A DNA stretch of 18,235 nt from an uncultured Flavobacteriales bacterium (GCA_959608625.1 CAUHQV010000040.1:1-18235), one strand, 5' to 3'. Counted from the first letter of the stretch, positions 6,767 to 14,272 are shown. Program-made: numbers and translations. Notes: generated by a model not told the origin, from the sequence alone.

Positions 6767-7591
6767 TCAGGGGAATTTAGGGAATTGTTCGAAATCGGGG
6801 TCGCGTTTTTCCAGGAATGCATTGCGGCCTTCCTGCGCTTCGTCCATCAGGTAATAGAGCATCGTGGCGTCGCCGGCCAGTTCCATCAACCCGCGCTGCC
6901 CGTCCAGTTCGGCGTTCAGCCCTCGCTTGATCATCCGGATAGCCAGCGGTGAGCGGGAAAGCATTACCCGGCACCATTCCACCGTCTCGTCCTCCAGTTT
7001 TTCCAACGGGACTACTTTATTGACCATGCCCATCTCTTCGGCCTCTTTGGCCGTATATTGCCGGCAAAGGAACCATATTTCCCGGGCCTTTTTCTGCCCT
7101 ACGCAGCGCGCCAGATACGACGAGCCGAACCCGGCGTCGAAACTCCCCACTTTGGGGCCCGTCTGGCCGAACCGGGCGTTTTCGGATGCGATCGTCAGGT
7201 CGCATACCACCTGAAGTACGTTTCCCCCGCCGATGGCGTAGCCGTTGACCATCGCCACGACCGGTTTGGGAAGCGAACGGATCGCTTTGTGCACGTCCAG
7301 CACATTCAGGCGCGGCACACCGTCCGTACCGATATAGCCGCCCCGGCTCTTGGCGTTCTGGTCACCGCCGGAACAGAAGGCCTTGTCACCGGCTCCGGTA
7401 AGCACGACCACGCCGATATCGCCCCGGTTGCGGCAAATGTCGAGTGCATCGAGTATTTGTTCGTTGGTATCGGGACGGAAAGCGTTGTACACTTCCGGAC
7501 GGTTGATCGTAATACGGGCTATCCCTTCGAACTGGTCGAACAGGATATCCGAATACTCTTTGATGGAGGTCCAATTCCGTTTTTCTGCCAT
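6767..7591 (-). CDS. menB: 1,4-dihydroxy-2-naphthoyl-CoA synthase (MenB)
   Basis: This 274-residue crotonase-fold enzyme matches MenB across its length. It shows the CSGGDQ oxyanion segment (73-78), GYAIGGGNVL (117-126) for the second oxyanion glycine, and the very conserved stretch FGQTGPKVGSFDAGFGSSYL (141-160) followed by QKKAREIWFLCRQY (166-179). MenB performs the Dieckmann-type ring closure of o-succinylbenzoyl-CoA to 1,4-dihydroxy-2-naphthoyl-CoA in menaquinone synthesis in the cytoplasm. The Gln143-Thr-Gly145 arrangement resembles the bicarbonate-dependent type exemplified by E. coli MenB; that subtype is inferred. Other men genes are not in the window. The next gene follows after 4 nt. 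The start codon is the first Met of the conserved frame, and a -33/-7 promoter sits about 28-60 nt upstream. Confidence 0.95.
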   Translation of the reverse strand: MAEKRNWTSIKEYSDILFDQFEGIARITINRPEVYNAFRPDTNEQILDALDICRNRGDIGVVVLTGAGDKAFCSGGDQNAKSRGGYIGTDGVPRLNVLDVHKAIRSLPKPVVAMVNGYAIGGGNVLQVVCDLTIASENARFGQTGPKVGSFDAGFGSSYLARCVGQKKAREIWFLCRQYTAKEAEEMGMVNKVVPLEKLEDETVEWCRVMLSRSPLAIRMIKRGLNAELDGQRGLMELAGDATMLYYLMDEAQEGRNAFLEKRDPDFEQFPKFP

Positions 7592-7618
7592 GGCGGATCG
7601 TTTTTATTTTTAACGCCG

Positions 7619-7651
7619 TAAAGATAACCCTTTTCTATTTTTCCTTCCAAA
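7619..7651 (-). promoter_or_regulatory. Promoter of menB (-33 and -7 boxes)
   Basis: Read on the minus strand, TTTG (7651 down to 7648) and TATCTTTA (7626 down to 7619) are 21 nt apart. This fits the Bacteroidota -33 TTTG / -7 TAnnTTTG architecture with one mismatch in the last base. Transcription would start near 7614, leaving a leader of about 22 nt before menB. Confidence 0.6.
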
Positions 7652-7708
7652 AAAGCGGCGGTATTTATAATTTTTGCAATCTTTGCAACGTTTAAACATT
7701 AACAAAAA

Positions 7709-8257
7709 ATGGAAGAAGAAGCCGTAGATATATTCAACCGCGATGACCGCTCTACCGGAAATGTCGTTCCGAAAAGACAGGCACACGAACAGGGCCTTTG
7801 GCACCGTTCGGCCCACGTCTGGATATACAACGACCGGGGAGATATCCTGATGCAGAAACGCGCGGCCACCAAAGATACGTTCCCCGGCCTATGGGACATC
7901 TCGGTAGCAGGCCATATATCGGCCGGGGAAGACCCGCTTCCGGGCGCTTTGCGGGAAATCCGGGAAGAGATCGGAACAGAAGCACGCCCCGAAGAGCTCG
8001 AATACCTTACTACCATCCATATGGAATACCCCTATCCTCAGCGCGGATGGATCAACCGGGAGCACTGCTATGTATACCTGATGAAAAAGAACCTCGACCC
8101 CAATAAACTGACCCTGCAAAAAGAAGAGGTCGAAGCCGTCCGCTTTTTTTCGCCGGGGGAGTTTTCGGAACTGATAAAAGCCGACCGGGGGATCATCGTG
8201 CCGCACAATAACTATTACGAAATGATATTGGAAGCAATTGTTAAAAAAGCACTTTAA
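7709..8257 (+). CDS. Nudix hydrolase, YfcD/IPP-isomerase-like
   Basis: This 182-residue protein has a Nudix box: Gly68, five residues, Glu74, seven residues, then REIREEIG (82-89), which carries the metal-binding glutamates. The final aliphatic position of the consensus is Thr90. Flanking features ('WHRSAHVWIYNDRGDILMQK' at 31-50 and 'FPGLWDISVAGH' at 58-69) are those of the YfcD / isopentenyl-diphosphate isomerase-like branch. Known Nudix enzymes cleave nucleoside diphosphates linked to another moiety; the substrate here cannot be read out. The start follows ACAAAAA with no Shine-Dalgarno. It is divergent from menB across 117 nt. A T-rich stretch with two TTTG motifs at 7671-7685 probably holds its promoter, but no clean TAnnTTTG match exists. 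IPP isomerase itself is possible but less likely. Confidence 0.8.
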   Translation: MEEEAVDIFNRDDRSTGNVVPKRQAHEQGLWHRSAHVWIYNDRGDILMQKRAATKDTFPGLWDISVAGHISAGEDPLPGALREIREEIGTEARPEELEYLTTIHMEYPYPQRGWINREHCYVYLMKKNLDPNKLTLQKEEVEAVRFFSPGEFSELIKADRGIIVPHNNYYEMILEAIVKKAL

Positions 8258-8319
8258 CATTTAGGTAAACGATTCACTAATTTATGACAATGTTAATACC
8301 GGGCTTTAACACTTTGAGG

Positions 8320-8327
8320 TATCTTTG
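8320..8327 (+). promoter_or_regulatory. -7 promoter element right at the histidine kinase start
   Basis: TATCTTTG is an exact TAnnTTTG match ending only 6 nt before the ATG at 8334. Using the same element in front of the SRP RNA as a guide (start about 5 nt after the G), transcription would begin near 8332, almost at the start codon. No -33 TTTG is seen at the usual distance, so the element could be coincidental. Confidence 0.45.
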
Positions 8328-8333
8328 TAAATC

Positions 8334-9899
8334 ATGACCGGAAAAAACAAATTTATCCTGATTATCATACTGATGGCCTTCTCCCTGCTGGGGCTGGTGG
8401 CCATCCAGACCTATTGGATCCATTCGGTGATCAGCGAGCGCACGTTAGAGTTCGAAGAAAATGCGAATAAATCCATCCGGCAGATCTCCAGGCAATTGGA
8501 AACCGAAGAGATCGAAGACCTGCTGGATCGTTTCTCCGGACTAAAAGAATTCATAACCCCGAAATACAACCAGACCACGACCAACTACATCGGCACGGTA
8601 CCGGGGCGCAACGAAGCGATTAACATCCAGCGCAACATCCTGGAAGAGAACTTTACCATTCCTATCAATAAAGTGATAAGCAACAGTAAAGACTCCCTGC
8701 AGATACGCAACTACGTAGGATACAGCCGGGTATATACCAGCCCCCTCTATACCGAAGGAGCCTCGTCCAACCCGAATTATTCAATAAAATACGGATGGCA
8801 GGAAGAAAACACCCTGATGAACACGCTGCGCACCCAAATAGCTATCATCGGCGACCGGACGCCCATCCAACAGCGCGTAGACCCCGACCGGCTCACCAAA
8901 ATCATTGATGAGACCCTTACGGAGAATTATATCAACACACAATACCAGTATGGCATCCTGACCAACGGGGAGCTTTCGGTGATCCATTCCGACACCTGGG
9001 ACGAGGGGTTGATCCCCTACCACAGCGAACTGTTCATCACGCAGGACGGCCAGACAAAATACGAACTGGTACTGCGCTTTCCGCAAGTGATGAACTTTGT
9101 CGTGCGTTCGATGATCCCGATGATAGTCGCTTCGGTGCTGTTCGTTTTCATCATCATGGGTGTATTCGCCGCTGCTATTTATTACATGGTCAGGCAGAAG
9201 AAAGTGGCCGACATGAAGTACGATTTCATCAACAACATGACGCACGAATTCAAAACGCCGATAGCCACCATCAGCATCGCGGCCGACGCATTGAATTCAG
9301 AACGGGTGAACACCGATAAAGGAAAAGTGGAGCACTACGCCGGTATCATCAAGCAGGAGAACAAGCGGATGCTGGCCCAAGTGGAAAGCGTGCTGCGCAT
9401 CGCCCGGTTGGAACGTGGACAAATGGAGCTCAACCGCGCGCCGTCCGATCTGAACTCCCTGCTCGAAGAGGCCCTGGAGCATATCGAACTGATCGTGGCC
9501 GATCGGCAAGGAGTCATCGAGGAAAATTTTGAGGCAGAGAAAGCCTCCGCTTCGGTGGACCGGATGCACATCATCAACATCTTCCTCAATATCCTGGACA
9601 ATGCCAATAAGTATTCCCCCGGCAAGCCGGAGATCAGCGTACGTACTTACAATACGCCTGACGGGAAATACTGGGCGGTGGACATCTCGGACAAAGGCAT
9701 GGGGATGAGCAAGAGCGGGATCAAGAAAATATTCGAGAACTTTTACCGGATCCCCACCGGGGACGTGCACAACATAAAAGGGCACGGGCTGGGGCTGGCC
9801 TACTCCAAGAAGATCGTGGAACTCCATGCGGGAACGATCGAAGCGGACAGCATACAGGGAAAAGGGAGCACATTTACAGTAAAATTGCCTCTTGACTGA
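8334..9899 (+). CDS. rprX: Sensor histidine kinase, RprX-like
   Basis: This 521-residue membrane kinase has TM1 at about residues 7-27, a periplasmic sensor region of about 28-257 with no domain I recognise, and TM2 at about 258-285. The HisKA region carries His304 in MTHEFKTP, the autophosphorylation site. The ATPase region has the N box FLNILDNANKYS (417-428), G1 DKGMG (453-457), an F box near FENFYRIP (467-474) and G2 GHGLGL (483-488). All catalytic motifs look intact. It is followed 54 nt later by a response regulator closely resembling B. fragilis RprY, so this is most likely the partner kinase RprX; the signal sensed is unknown. A HAMP domain is not clear between TM2 and the HisKA helix. 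The next in-frame Met (residue 14) would cut TM1, so the 8334 start is preferred. Confidence 0.85.
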   Translation: MTGKNKFILIIILMAFSLLGLVAIQTYWIHSVISERTLEFEENANKSIRQISRQLETEEIEDLLDRFSGLKEFITPKYNQTTTNYIGTVPGRNEAINIQRNILEENFTIPINKVISNSKDSLQIRNYVGYSRVYTSPLYTEGASSNPNYSIKYGWQEENTLMNTLRTQIAIIGDRTPIQQRVDPDRLTKIIDETLTENYINTQYQYGILTNGELSVIHSDTWDEGLIPYHSELFITQDGQTKYELVLRFPQVMNFVVRSMIPMIVASVLFVFIIMGVFAAAIYYMVRQKKVADMKYDFINNMTHEFKTPIATISIAADALNSERVNTDKGKVEHYAGIIKQENKRMLAQVESVLRIARLERGQMELNRAPSDLNSLLEEALEHIELIVADRQGVIEENFEAEKASASVDRMHIINIFLNILDNANKYSPGKPEISVRTYNTPDGKYWAVDISDKGMGMSKSGIKKIFENFYRIPTGDVHNIKGHGLGLAYSKKIVELHAGTIEADSIQGKGSTFTVKLPLD

Positions 9900-9953
9900 T
9901 ATGATAATTATAGTTAAATTTACTTGTTGAAAAAAATCAAAAAACAATAAGCT

Positions 9954-10661
9954 ATGGAAAAAGAAAAAATCAAACTGCTGCTCGTAGAGGACGATACCAA
10001 CTTCGGGGCAGTATTGAAGGATTTCCTGACTTTCAACGATTATGAAGTGGTTCATGCGATAGACGGCGAAGACGGCTGGAAAAAATTCAATTCGGACAAA
10101 TTCGACCTGTGCATACTGGACGTGATGATGCCCAAAAAAGACGGGTTCACCCTGGCTAAGGAGATCCGCGAGGTCAACAAACAGGTACCTATCATCTTTT
10201 TGACCGCCAAGTCGATGAAATCGGATGTGGTGCGCGGATACCAGGTAGGGGCCGACGATTACTTGAACAAACCTTTCGACAGCGAGGTACTGCTTTACAA
10301 GATCAAAGCCATCACCGAACGCGGCGGGGCCGAAAGCGCCGAAGCGGAAGAAAACTCACAGACGGAATTCAGGATCGGTTCCTTTACCTTCGACTCCAAA
10401 CTGCGCAACCTGTCCAACGGCACCGAAGAGTACAAACTCTCCCCCAAGGAGAACGCCCTGCTCAAACTGCTGTGCCAGCACATGGGCGACCTGATGCCGC
10501 GCGAGCTGGCCCTGGTGCGCATTTGGAAGGACGATAACTATTTCACCGCCCGTTCGATGGACGTGTATATCGTAAAATTGCGCAAATACCTCAAGAGCGA
10601 TCCCAAAGTATCGATCAGCAATATCCACGGTGAAGGGTTCCGCCTGGTAGTCGAACCTTAA
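9954..10661 (+). CDS. rprY: OmpR/PhoB-family response regulator, RprY-like
   Basis: This 235-residue regulator has a receiver domain (about 1-122) with acidic pocket Glu12-Asp13-Asp14, phospho-acceptor Asp56 in ILDVMMPKKDGF, Thr84 and Lys106 in NKPF. A short Glu/Ala-rich linker leads to a winged-helix DNA-binding domain (about 138-235) with 'LSPKENALLKLLC', 'DDNYFTARSMDVYIVKLRKYL' and 'ISNIHGEGFRL'. The NYFxARSMDVYI-KLRK-L pattern is typical of RprY of Bacteroides. It should be phosphorylated by the kinase upstream and bind DNA as a dimer. The 54-nt gap is AT-rich with a near -7 match (TAAATTTA) but no strong terminator, so both genes are likely one operon. Targets cannot be deduced; the gene after it is a candidate only by position. 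Confidence 0.88.
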   Translation: MEKEKIKLLLVEDDTNFGAVLKDFLTFNDYEVVHAIDGEDGWKKFNSDKFDLCILDVMMPKKDGFTLAKEIREVNKQVPIIFLTAKSMKSDVVRGYQVGADDYLNKPFDSEVLLYKIKAITERGGAESAEAEENSQTEFRIGSFTFDSKLRNLSNGTEEYKLSPKENALLKLLCQHMGDLMPRELALVRIWKDDNYFTARSMDVYIVKLRKYLKSDPKVSISNIHGEGFRLVVEP

Positions 10662-10693
10662 GCCTTCCTATGGCGGCCCGCTCCGCCCTACCT

Positions 10694-10763
10694 GCCGTGC
10701 AGGGAAGATCACATGTAGCAGTGCCTCCCCGAGGCTTTTACACAGGTGTCTTTCCTGCACGGC
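10694..10763 (+). other. Long branched inverted-repeat element between rprY and the GH13 gene
   Basis: GCCGTGCAGGGAAGA (10694-10708) pairs with TCTTTCCTGCACGGC (10749-10763) over 15 positions, with a single G-U wobble. Inside, CAC (10710-10712) can pair with GTG (10746-10748), TGTA (10714-10717) with TACA (10739-10742), and GCCTC (10723-10727) with GAGGC (10731-10735) around a CCC loop. Together these give one long interrupted hairpin. Only four T residues follow (CCTTTTAA), so it is a weak classical terminator. It may be an mRNA-end stabiliser, attenuator, small RNA or copy of an intergenic repeat family. No -7 element lies next to it on either strand. Confidence 0.7.
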
Positions 10764-10791
10764 CCTTTTAACCCCAATACAGCCCGAAACC

Positions 10792-12756
10792 ATGAACAAG
10801 CATCTCAAACTCTACCGCATCCGGCAAATACTGGAGGAAAAGACTAAATTTTCCGATACGTACATATACGTTCCCTCGGCCTGGAAAAAACCGCTGGCCA
10901 AACGGGAGTACACTTTCGTACAGGCCGGGGAATACTACCGAGGGATCGTAACCGATATCCTGAAACGGTCGAAAGCCGCCGAAACCTATTCTAAAAGCCT
11001 CTCCACCCTGCGCAAGGAAAAAGGCCGCTGGGCCTCCCGCGCCGTCATATACAACGCTTTCCCCCGGTTCACAGCCGCTTTCGACCACGACGGCAACAAC
11101 GTCCTCGGTTCATCCCAAATAGATATGACCCTGAACGAAAAGGGTATCCGGGACAGCGGCACGTTCCTTAAAATGATCGCCATGCTGCCTTATATCCAGG
11201 TCTTGGGCGCCGACACCCTGTACCTGCTCCCGGTGAACCGCATCGGCAAAGACGCCCGCAAAGGCAACCTCGGCTCGCCCTACGCCACCGCGGACCTGCT
11301 CGCTTTCGACGAGCGCCTGGGCGACCCTCTGCTCGGCGAAATGGCCGTCGAAGACCAATTCGCCGCATTGGTGGAGGCGGCACACATCCTGGGTATCCGG
11401 GTCGTATTGGAATTCGCCCTGCGCACTTCCGCACCGGACAACGTGAACGCCAAAGAACATCCCGAGTGGTTCTACTGGATCCGCCGGAAAGACGCCGCCG
11501 GTTTTTCCAAGCCGGTATTCACGCCCGAGGAGTTGGAAAAAATCAAACGTATACCCGAAGGAGGTAAGGACTATATCGCCCCGGACGAAAGTTACCGCGA
11601 ACAGTTCGTTCTACCGCCTAAAAAAGGCAAAATCAACGTGGTCAAAGACAAATTCATCGCCGAAACCCCGCGGGGAGAGGCGGTCATTCCCCCTGCCTTT
11701 GCCGACTGGCCGCCGGACGATATCCAGCCTTCGTGGGACGATGTGACCTATCTGCGGATGTACCGCGACGGACAGGACAAATACAATTATACAGCCTACA
11801 ACACCCTGCGGTATTACGACCCGAAACTAGCCCGGGAGGCCAACGTCAACGCTTCGCTGTGGAAATACCTGTCGGATGTGATCCCTACGTACCAGAAAAA
11901 ATACGGGATAGACGGATCGATGATCGACATGGGGCACGCCATCCCGAAAAAACTCGTGGAATCCATCCAGGAAAAAGCCCGTGAGATAGACCCTACCTTC
12001 GCTTTCTTCGAAGAGAATTTTTATCCGACGGAGAAAACCGGGAAGAAAGGATACGACGCGGCGCTGGGATTTGGCTTCGAATGCGATTTCAACACGTTAT
12101 ATCGCATGGTGGATTACGCCCGGCGGGAAAAACCCGAACCAGTCTTCGGCACGCTCGAAACGCACAATACGCCCCGGGCGGCGGCCCGTGGGGGCGCCCG
12201 GTTCTCCAAAGCGGGTTATGCAGTGTTCGCCTTCCTGCCCTCAGTCATCCCGGTAGTCCATTCCGGTTTTGAATTGCTGGAAACATTCCCGGTAAATACG
12301 GGATTGGGATTCACCCAAGACCAAAGCGATTTCTATGCCCGGGAAAAACTTCCCCTGTTCAATGTAAGCGGGCTCAACTGGCTTTCACAGGACAGCATTA
12401 TCGACTTCATATCCCGGATCAACGCCCTGCGGGCGGAGAACCTGGGACTTGTCTGCGATACTTCCGAGGCTTCGCTGGACATCCCCCATGTGGAATCCCC
12501 CGGCGGAAAAATCCTTGCCTACCGGCGTATAAATCCAAAAAATCCTCGCGAACAGATCGTCGTAGCGGCTAATACCGATCCGTCGGCCGGGCGTAAGTTC
12601 TATATGCACGTTCCCTACGCCGGAGACCGGCAGGCCGTAGATGTAGTGAGCGGGTTTACCCATACGTTCACTTCGGACTGGCTGTCATACGATATGGAGC
12701 CGGGACAGGCCATCATTTTGAAACTGAAGGGCGATGTGTCCGGGCAGGGGTATTAA
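10792..12756 (+). CDS. GlgE-like GH13 (alpha-amylase superfamily) protein with altered catalytic motifs
   Basis: This 654-residue cytoplasmic protein (no signal peptide) has an N-terminal domain to about residue 80 and a GH13 TIM barrel of about 81-545. 'YIQVLGADTLYLLPVNRIG' (134-152) and 'APDNVNAKEHPEWFYW' (214-229) resemble GlgE-type maltosyltransferases. A C-terminal beta domain (about 555-654) ends the protein. Barrel motifs are non-standard. Region I reads VVLEFALR (204-211). Region II is GIDGSMIDMGHA (372-383?), with candidate nucleophile Asp379 but Met377 where Arg is nearly invariant. Region III FFEEN supplies Glu407/Glu408. Region IV is ETHNTPR, with Asn459 where catalytic Asp normally follows His. 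Activity may be a transferase, a narrow hydrolase or lost. No glycogen genes adjoin it. The start follows the structured element by 28 nt. Confidence 0.75.
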   Translation: MNKHLKLYRIRQILEEKTKFSDTYIYVPSAWKKPLAKREYTFVQAGEYYRGIVTDILKRSKAAETYSKSLSTLRKEKGRWASRAVIYNAFPRFTAAFDHDGNNVLGSSQIDMTLNEKGIRDSGTFLKMIAMLPYIQVLGADTLYLLPVNRIGKDARKGNLGSPYATADLLAFDERLGDPLLGEMAVEDQFAALVEAAHILGIRVVLEFALRTSAPDNVNAKEHPEWFYWIRRKDAAGFSKPVFTPEELEKIKRIPEGGKDYIAPDESYREQFVLPPKKGKINVVKDKFIAETPRGEAVIPPAFADWPPDDIQPSWDDVTYLRMYRDGQDKYNYTAYNTLRYYDPKLAREANVNASLWKYLSDVIPTYQKKYGIDGSMIDMGHAIPKKLVESIQEKAREIDPTFAFFEENFYPTEKTGKKGYDAALGFGFECDFNTLYRMVDYARREKPEPVFGTLETHNTPRAAARGGARFSKAGYAVFAFLPSVIPVVHSGFELLETFPVNTGLGFTQDQSDFYAREKLPLFNVSGLNWLSQDSIIDFISRINALRAENLGLVCDTSEASLDIPHVESPGGKILAYRRINPKNPREQIVVAANTDPSAGRKFYMHVPYAGDRQAVDVVSGFTHTFTSDWLSYDMEPGQAIILKLKGDVSGQGY

Positions 12757-12831
12757 GATAAAAGGAGGATAAAAAAGAAATGCGGAAAGAATCCCTAAAT
12801 GTTAATTTTTTGCAGTAGGGGCATAAAAAAT

Positions 12832-12926
12832 GGCAAGCGACCCACATCGCACCGCTACGACCGTCGTGCCCTTGCTGCGTTCCCACCCTGGGGGGTTGGA
12901 CAGGAGCTGGTCGTGTGGGACTTGCC
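12832..12926 (-). ncRNA. ffs: Signal recognition particle RNA (small bacterial SRP RNA, 4.5S-like)
   Basis: On the minus strand the 95-nt RNA runs from GGCAAGTCCCACACGACC to GGTCGCTTGCC. The ends pair (GGCAAG with CTTGCC, then CCCACA with TGTGGG, with further helix inward). The apex has the diagnostic domain IV: CAGG, a short helix closed by the GGAA tetraloop (plus-strand TTCC at 12880-12883) and the opposing AGCA side (CGCAGCAAGG). This is the Ffh-binding site. The RNA works with Ffh in co-translational membrane targeting. It is flanked by a TATCTTTG promoter 5 nt upstream and a T-run (plus-strand A at 12825-12830) immediately downstream, so it forms a compact independent transcription unit. 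No protein frame here is credible. Confidence 0.93.
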
Positions 12927-12930
12927 GGGA

Positions 12931-12938
12931 CAAAGATA
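12931..12938 (-). promoter_or_regulatory. -7 promoter element of the SRP RNA gene
   Basis: Read on the minus strand, 12938 to 12931 is TATCTTTG, an exact TAnnTTTG match ending 4 nt before the first paired base of the SRP RNA. A TTCG (one mismatch from TTTG) at 12962-12959 sits 20 nt upstream as a possible -33 box. It lies inside the inverted repeat 12941-12968. Confidence 0.75.
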
Positions 12939-12940
12939 GG

Positions 12941-12968
12941 AAAATATTCGACATTCATCGAATATTTT
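12941..12968. promoter_or_regulatory. 11-bp perfect inverted repeat between the SRP RNA and nagA promoters
   Basis: AAAATATTCGA (12941-12951) and TCGAATATTTT (12958-12968) are exact inverted copies separated by CATTCA. The repeat covers the spacer and presumed -33 region of the SRP RNA promoter and ends 44 nt before the nagA -7 box. Its size and symmetry fit the binding site of a dimeric regulator. A bidirectional terminator is less likely because the stem is AT-rich and lies upstream of both genes. Confidence 0.5.
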
Positions 12969-13012
12969 ATGCATTTTATCGCAATCCGGGCGCTGTTTTT
13001 ACTATAAAGCCG

Positions 13013-13020
13013 TATCTTTG
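13013..13020 (+). promoter_or_regulatory. -7 promoter element of nagA
   Basis: TATCTTTG is an exact TAnnTTTG match and gives a predicted start near 13025 with a leader of about 27 nt. A -33 TTTG is not evident. Confidence 0.6.
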
Positions 13021-13051
13021 AAGTATTAAAGGAAAAAGGAGAGATACAAAT

Positions 13052-14209
13052 ATGAAACTGATAAGAAACGTACGGGTGATATCCCCCGATATCGATTATA
13101 AATACGCCAACATTATCATCGACGGGGAATACATCAAATCCGTCACCGAAAAAGAGGTCAATCCCGAGAACTTCGACGACATCATCGAAGGGGAAGGCCT
13201 TATTGCCTACCCGGGATTTATCGACGAACACACCCATGGAGCCGTCGGGTACGACGTGTGCGACGGGAGAGCCGAAAGCGTGGACAAGATCGCGGAAGCG
13301 CGCCTGAAAGAGGGCGTCACGATGTTCCTGCCCACCACTCTCACCCAGCCGAACGACGTGTTGGTAAAAGCGGCCGAAGCGGTGGCCGAGTACCGGCGCA
13401 ACGAACGCTGGGCGGAAGCGCCGGGCATGCACATCGAAGGGCCCTACATCAACTGTGCTTACAAAGGGGCGCAGAATCCGGAATTTATCCGCCTGCCGGA
13501 TACGGAAGAGATCAAACAACTCAACGCCATCGCTCCGGTGAAGATCGTTACGGTCGCTCCGGAAGTGGAAGGCGCGATGGAATTCATTTCCGATATGCGG
13601 GAAATGGGGGTCGTTACGTCCGCCGGGCATTCCGGAGCGACGTATGCCGATTTTATCCAGGCCAAAGCAGCCGGATTGACGCACCTGACGCACTTCTTCA
13701 ACCAAATGTCCCCGCTTCACCACCGGGAGATCGGGCTGGTAGGCGCCGGATTTGCGGATAACGACGTGAAGATAGAACTGATTTGCGACAAACTGCACGT
13801 AAAGCCGGACATCATCAAGATCGTGTTCAACGTCAAACCGGTGGGACAGATCCTGCTGATCACCGATTCGCTGCTCGCCTCCGGCCTGCCGGACGGGAAA
13901 TACGTGATGGGCGGACTGGAGATGATCCTCAAAAATCACGAAGCGCGCCTACCGTCGGGCAACCTGATGGGCAGCACGCTGCCTTTCCAGTACGGGCTGC
14001 GCAACGTGTACGAGATCACAGGCATTCCTTTGAAAGAACTGGTAAAGACCACCTCCTGGAACCAGGCGCAAAGCCTGGGCCTACACGAAGTGGGCAAGAT
14101 CGAAAAAGGATTCAAGGCCAATATCGCCCTGCTGGACGACAAGTTCAACGTAGCGGGCACGATGGTCAAAGGAAATTTGCTCTACAAAAACGAAGCATTC
14201 AATTTATAA
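13052..14209 (+). CDS. nagA: N-acetylglucosamine-6-phosphate deacetylase (NagA)
   Basis: This 385-residue amidohydrolase-superfamily enzyme carries the NagA set: GFIDEHTHG (55-63) with His60/His62, metal ligand Glu129 in HIEGPY, His193 in AGHSGA, His214 followed by FFNQM (215-219), substrate-contacting His249, and catalytic Asp272 in LITDSL. It removes the acetyl group from GlcNAc-6-phosphate in the cytoplasm, giving glucosamine-6-phosphate for NagB or cell-wall synthesis. The length matches the family (about 380). Unusually for this region, it has a good Shine-Dalgarno, AAAGGAG near 13036-13041, about 10 nt before the ATG, which supports the start. It is transcribed divergently from the SRP RNA gene and stands alone; nagB and sugar transporters are not seen nearby. 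Confidence 0.95.
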   Translation: MKLIRNVRVISPDIDYKYANIIIDGEYIKSVTEKEVNPENFDDIIEGEGLIAYPGFIDEHTHGAVGYDVCDGRAESVDKIAEARLKEGVTMFLPTTLTQPNDVLVKAAEAVAEYRRNERWAEAPGMHIEGPYINCAYKGAQNPEFIRLPDTEEIKQLNAIAPVKIVTVAPEVEGAMEFISDMREMGVVTSAGHSGATYADFIQAKAAGLTHLTHFFNQMSPLHHREIGLVGAGFADNDVKIELICDKLHVKPDIIKIVFNVKPVGQILLITDSLLASGLPDGKYVMGGLEMILKNHEARLPSGNLMGSTLPFQYGLRNVYEITGIPLKELVKTTSWNQAQSLGLHEVGKIEKGFKANIALLDDKFNVAGTMVKGNLLYKNEAFNL

Positions 14210-14230
14210 TAGAATATTAGTTGTTAGGAC

Positions 14231-14272
14231 GACAAAGCGCTGTTTTTCTCCCCGGGAGGGCGGCGCTTTGTC
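14231..14272 (+). terminator. Probable terminator hairpin after nagA
   Basis: GACAAAGCGC (14231-14240) pairs perfectly with GCGCTTTGTC (14263-14272). Inside the loop a second CTCCC/GGGAG pairing is possible. The tail AATTTATT is only weakly T-rich, so termination efficiency is uncertain. Confidence 0.6.

Noticed and set aside
6763..6822. Upstream start for the gene after menB, adding 20 residues
   Set aside because: It would overlap the menB coding end by 56 nt, and the added residues are not family-like. The Met at 6762 gives a normal 4-nt gap.
12780..12818. 12-codon frame (MRKESLNVNFLQ) preceded by AAAGGAGG
   Set aside because: The Shine-Dalgarno-like run is strong, but the frame is too short to support. 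It has no obvious regulated gene downstream, and its spacing (about 11 nt) is long. It may be a chance purine run.
12713..13939. 408-codon open frame on the minus strand across the GH13 end, SRP RNA and nagA
   Set aside because: It crosses a structural RNA gene with its own promoter and terminator and lies opposite the nagA active-site motifs.
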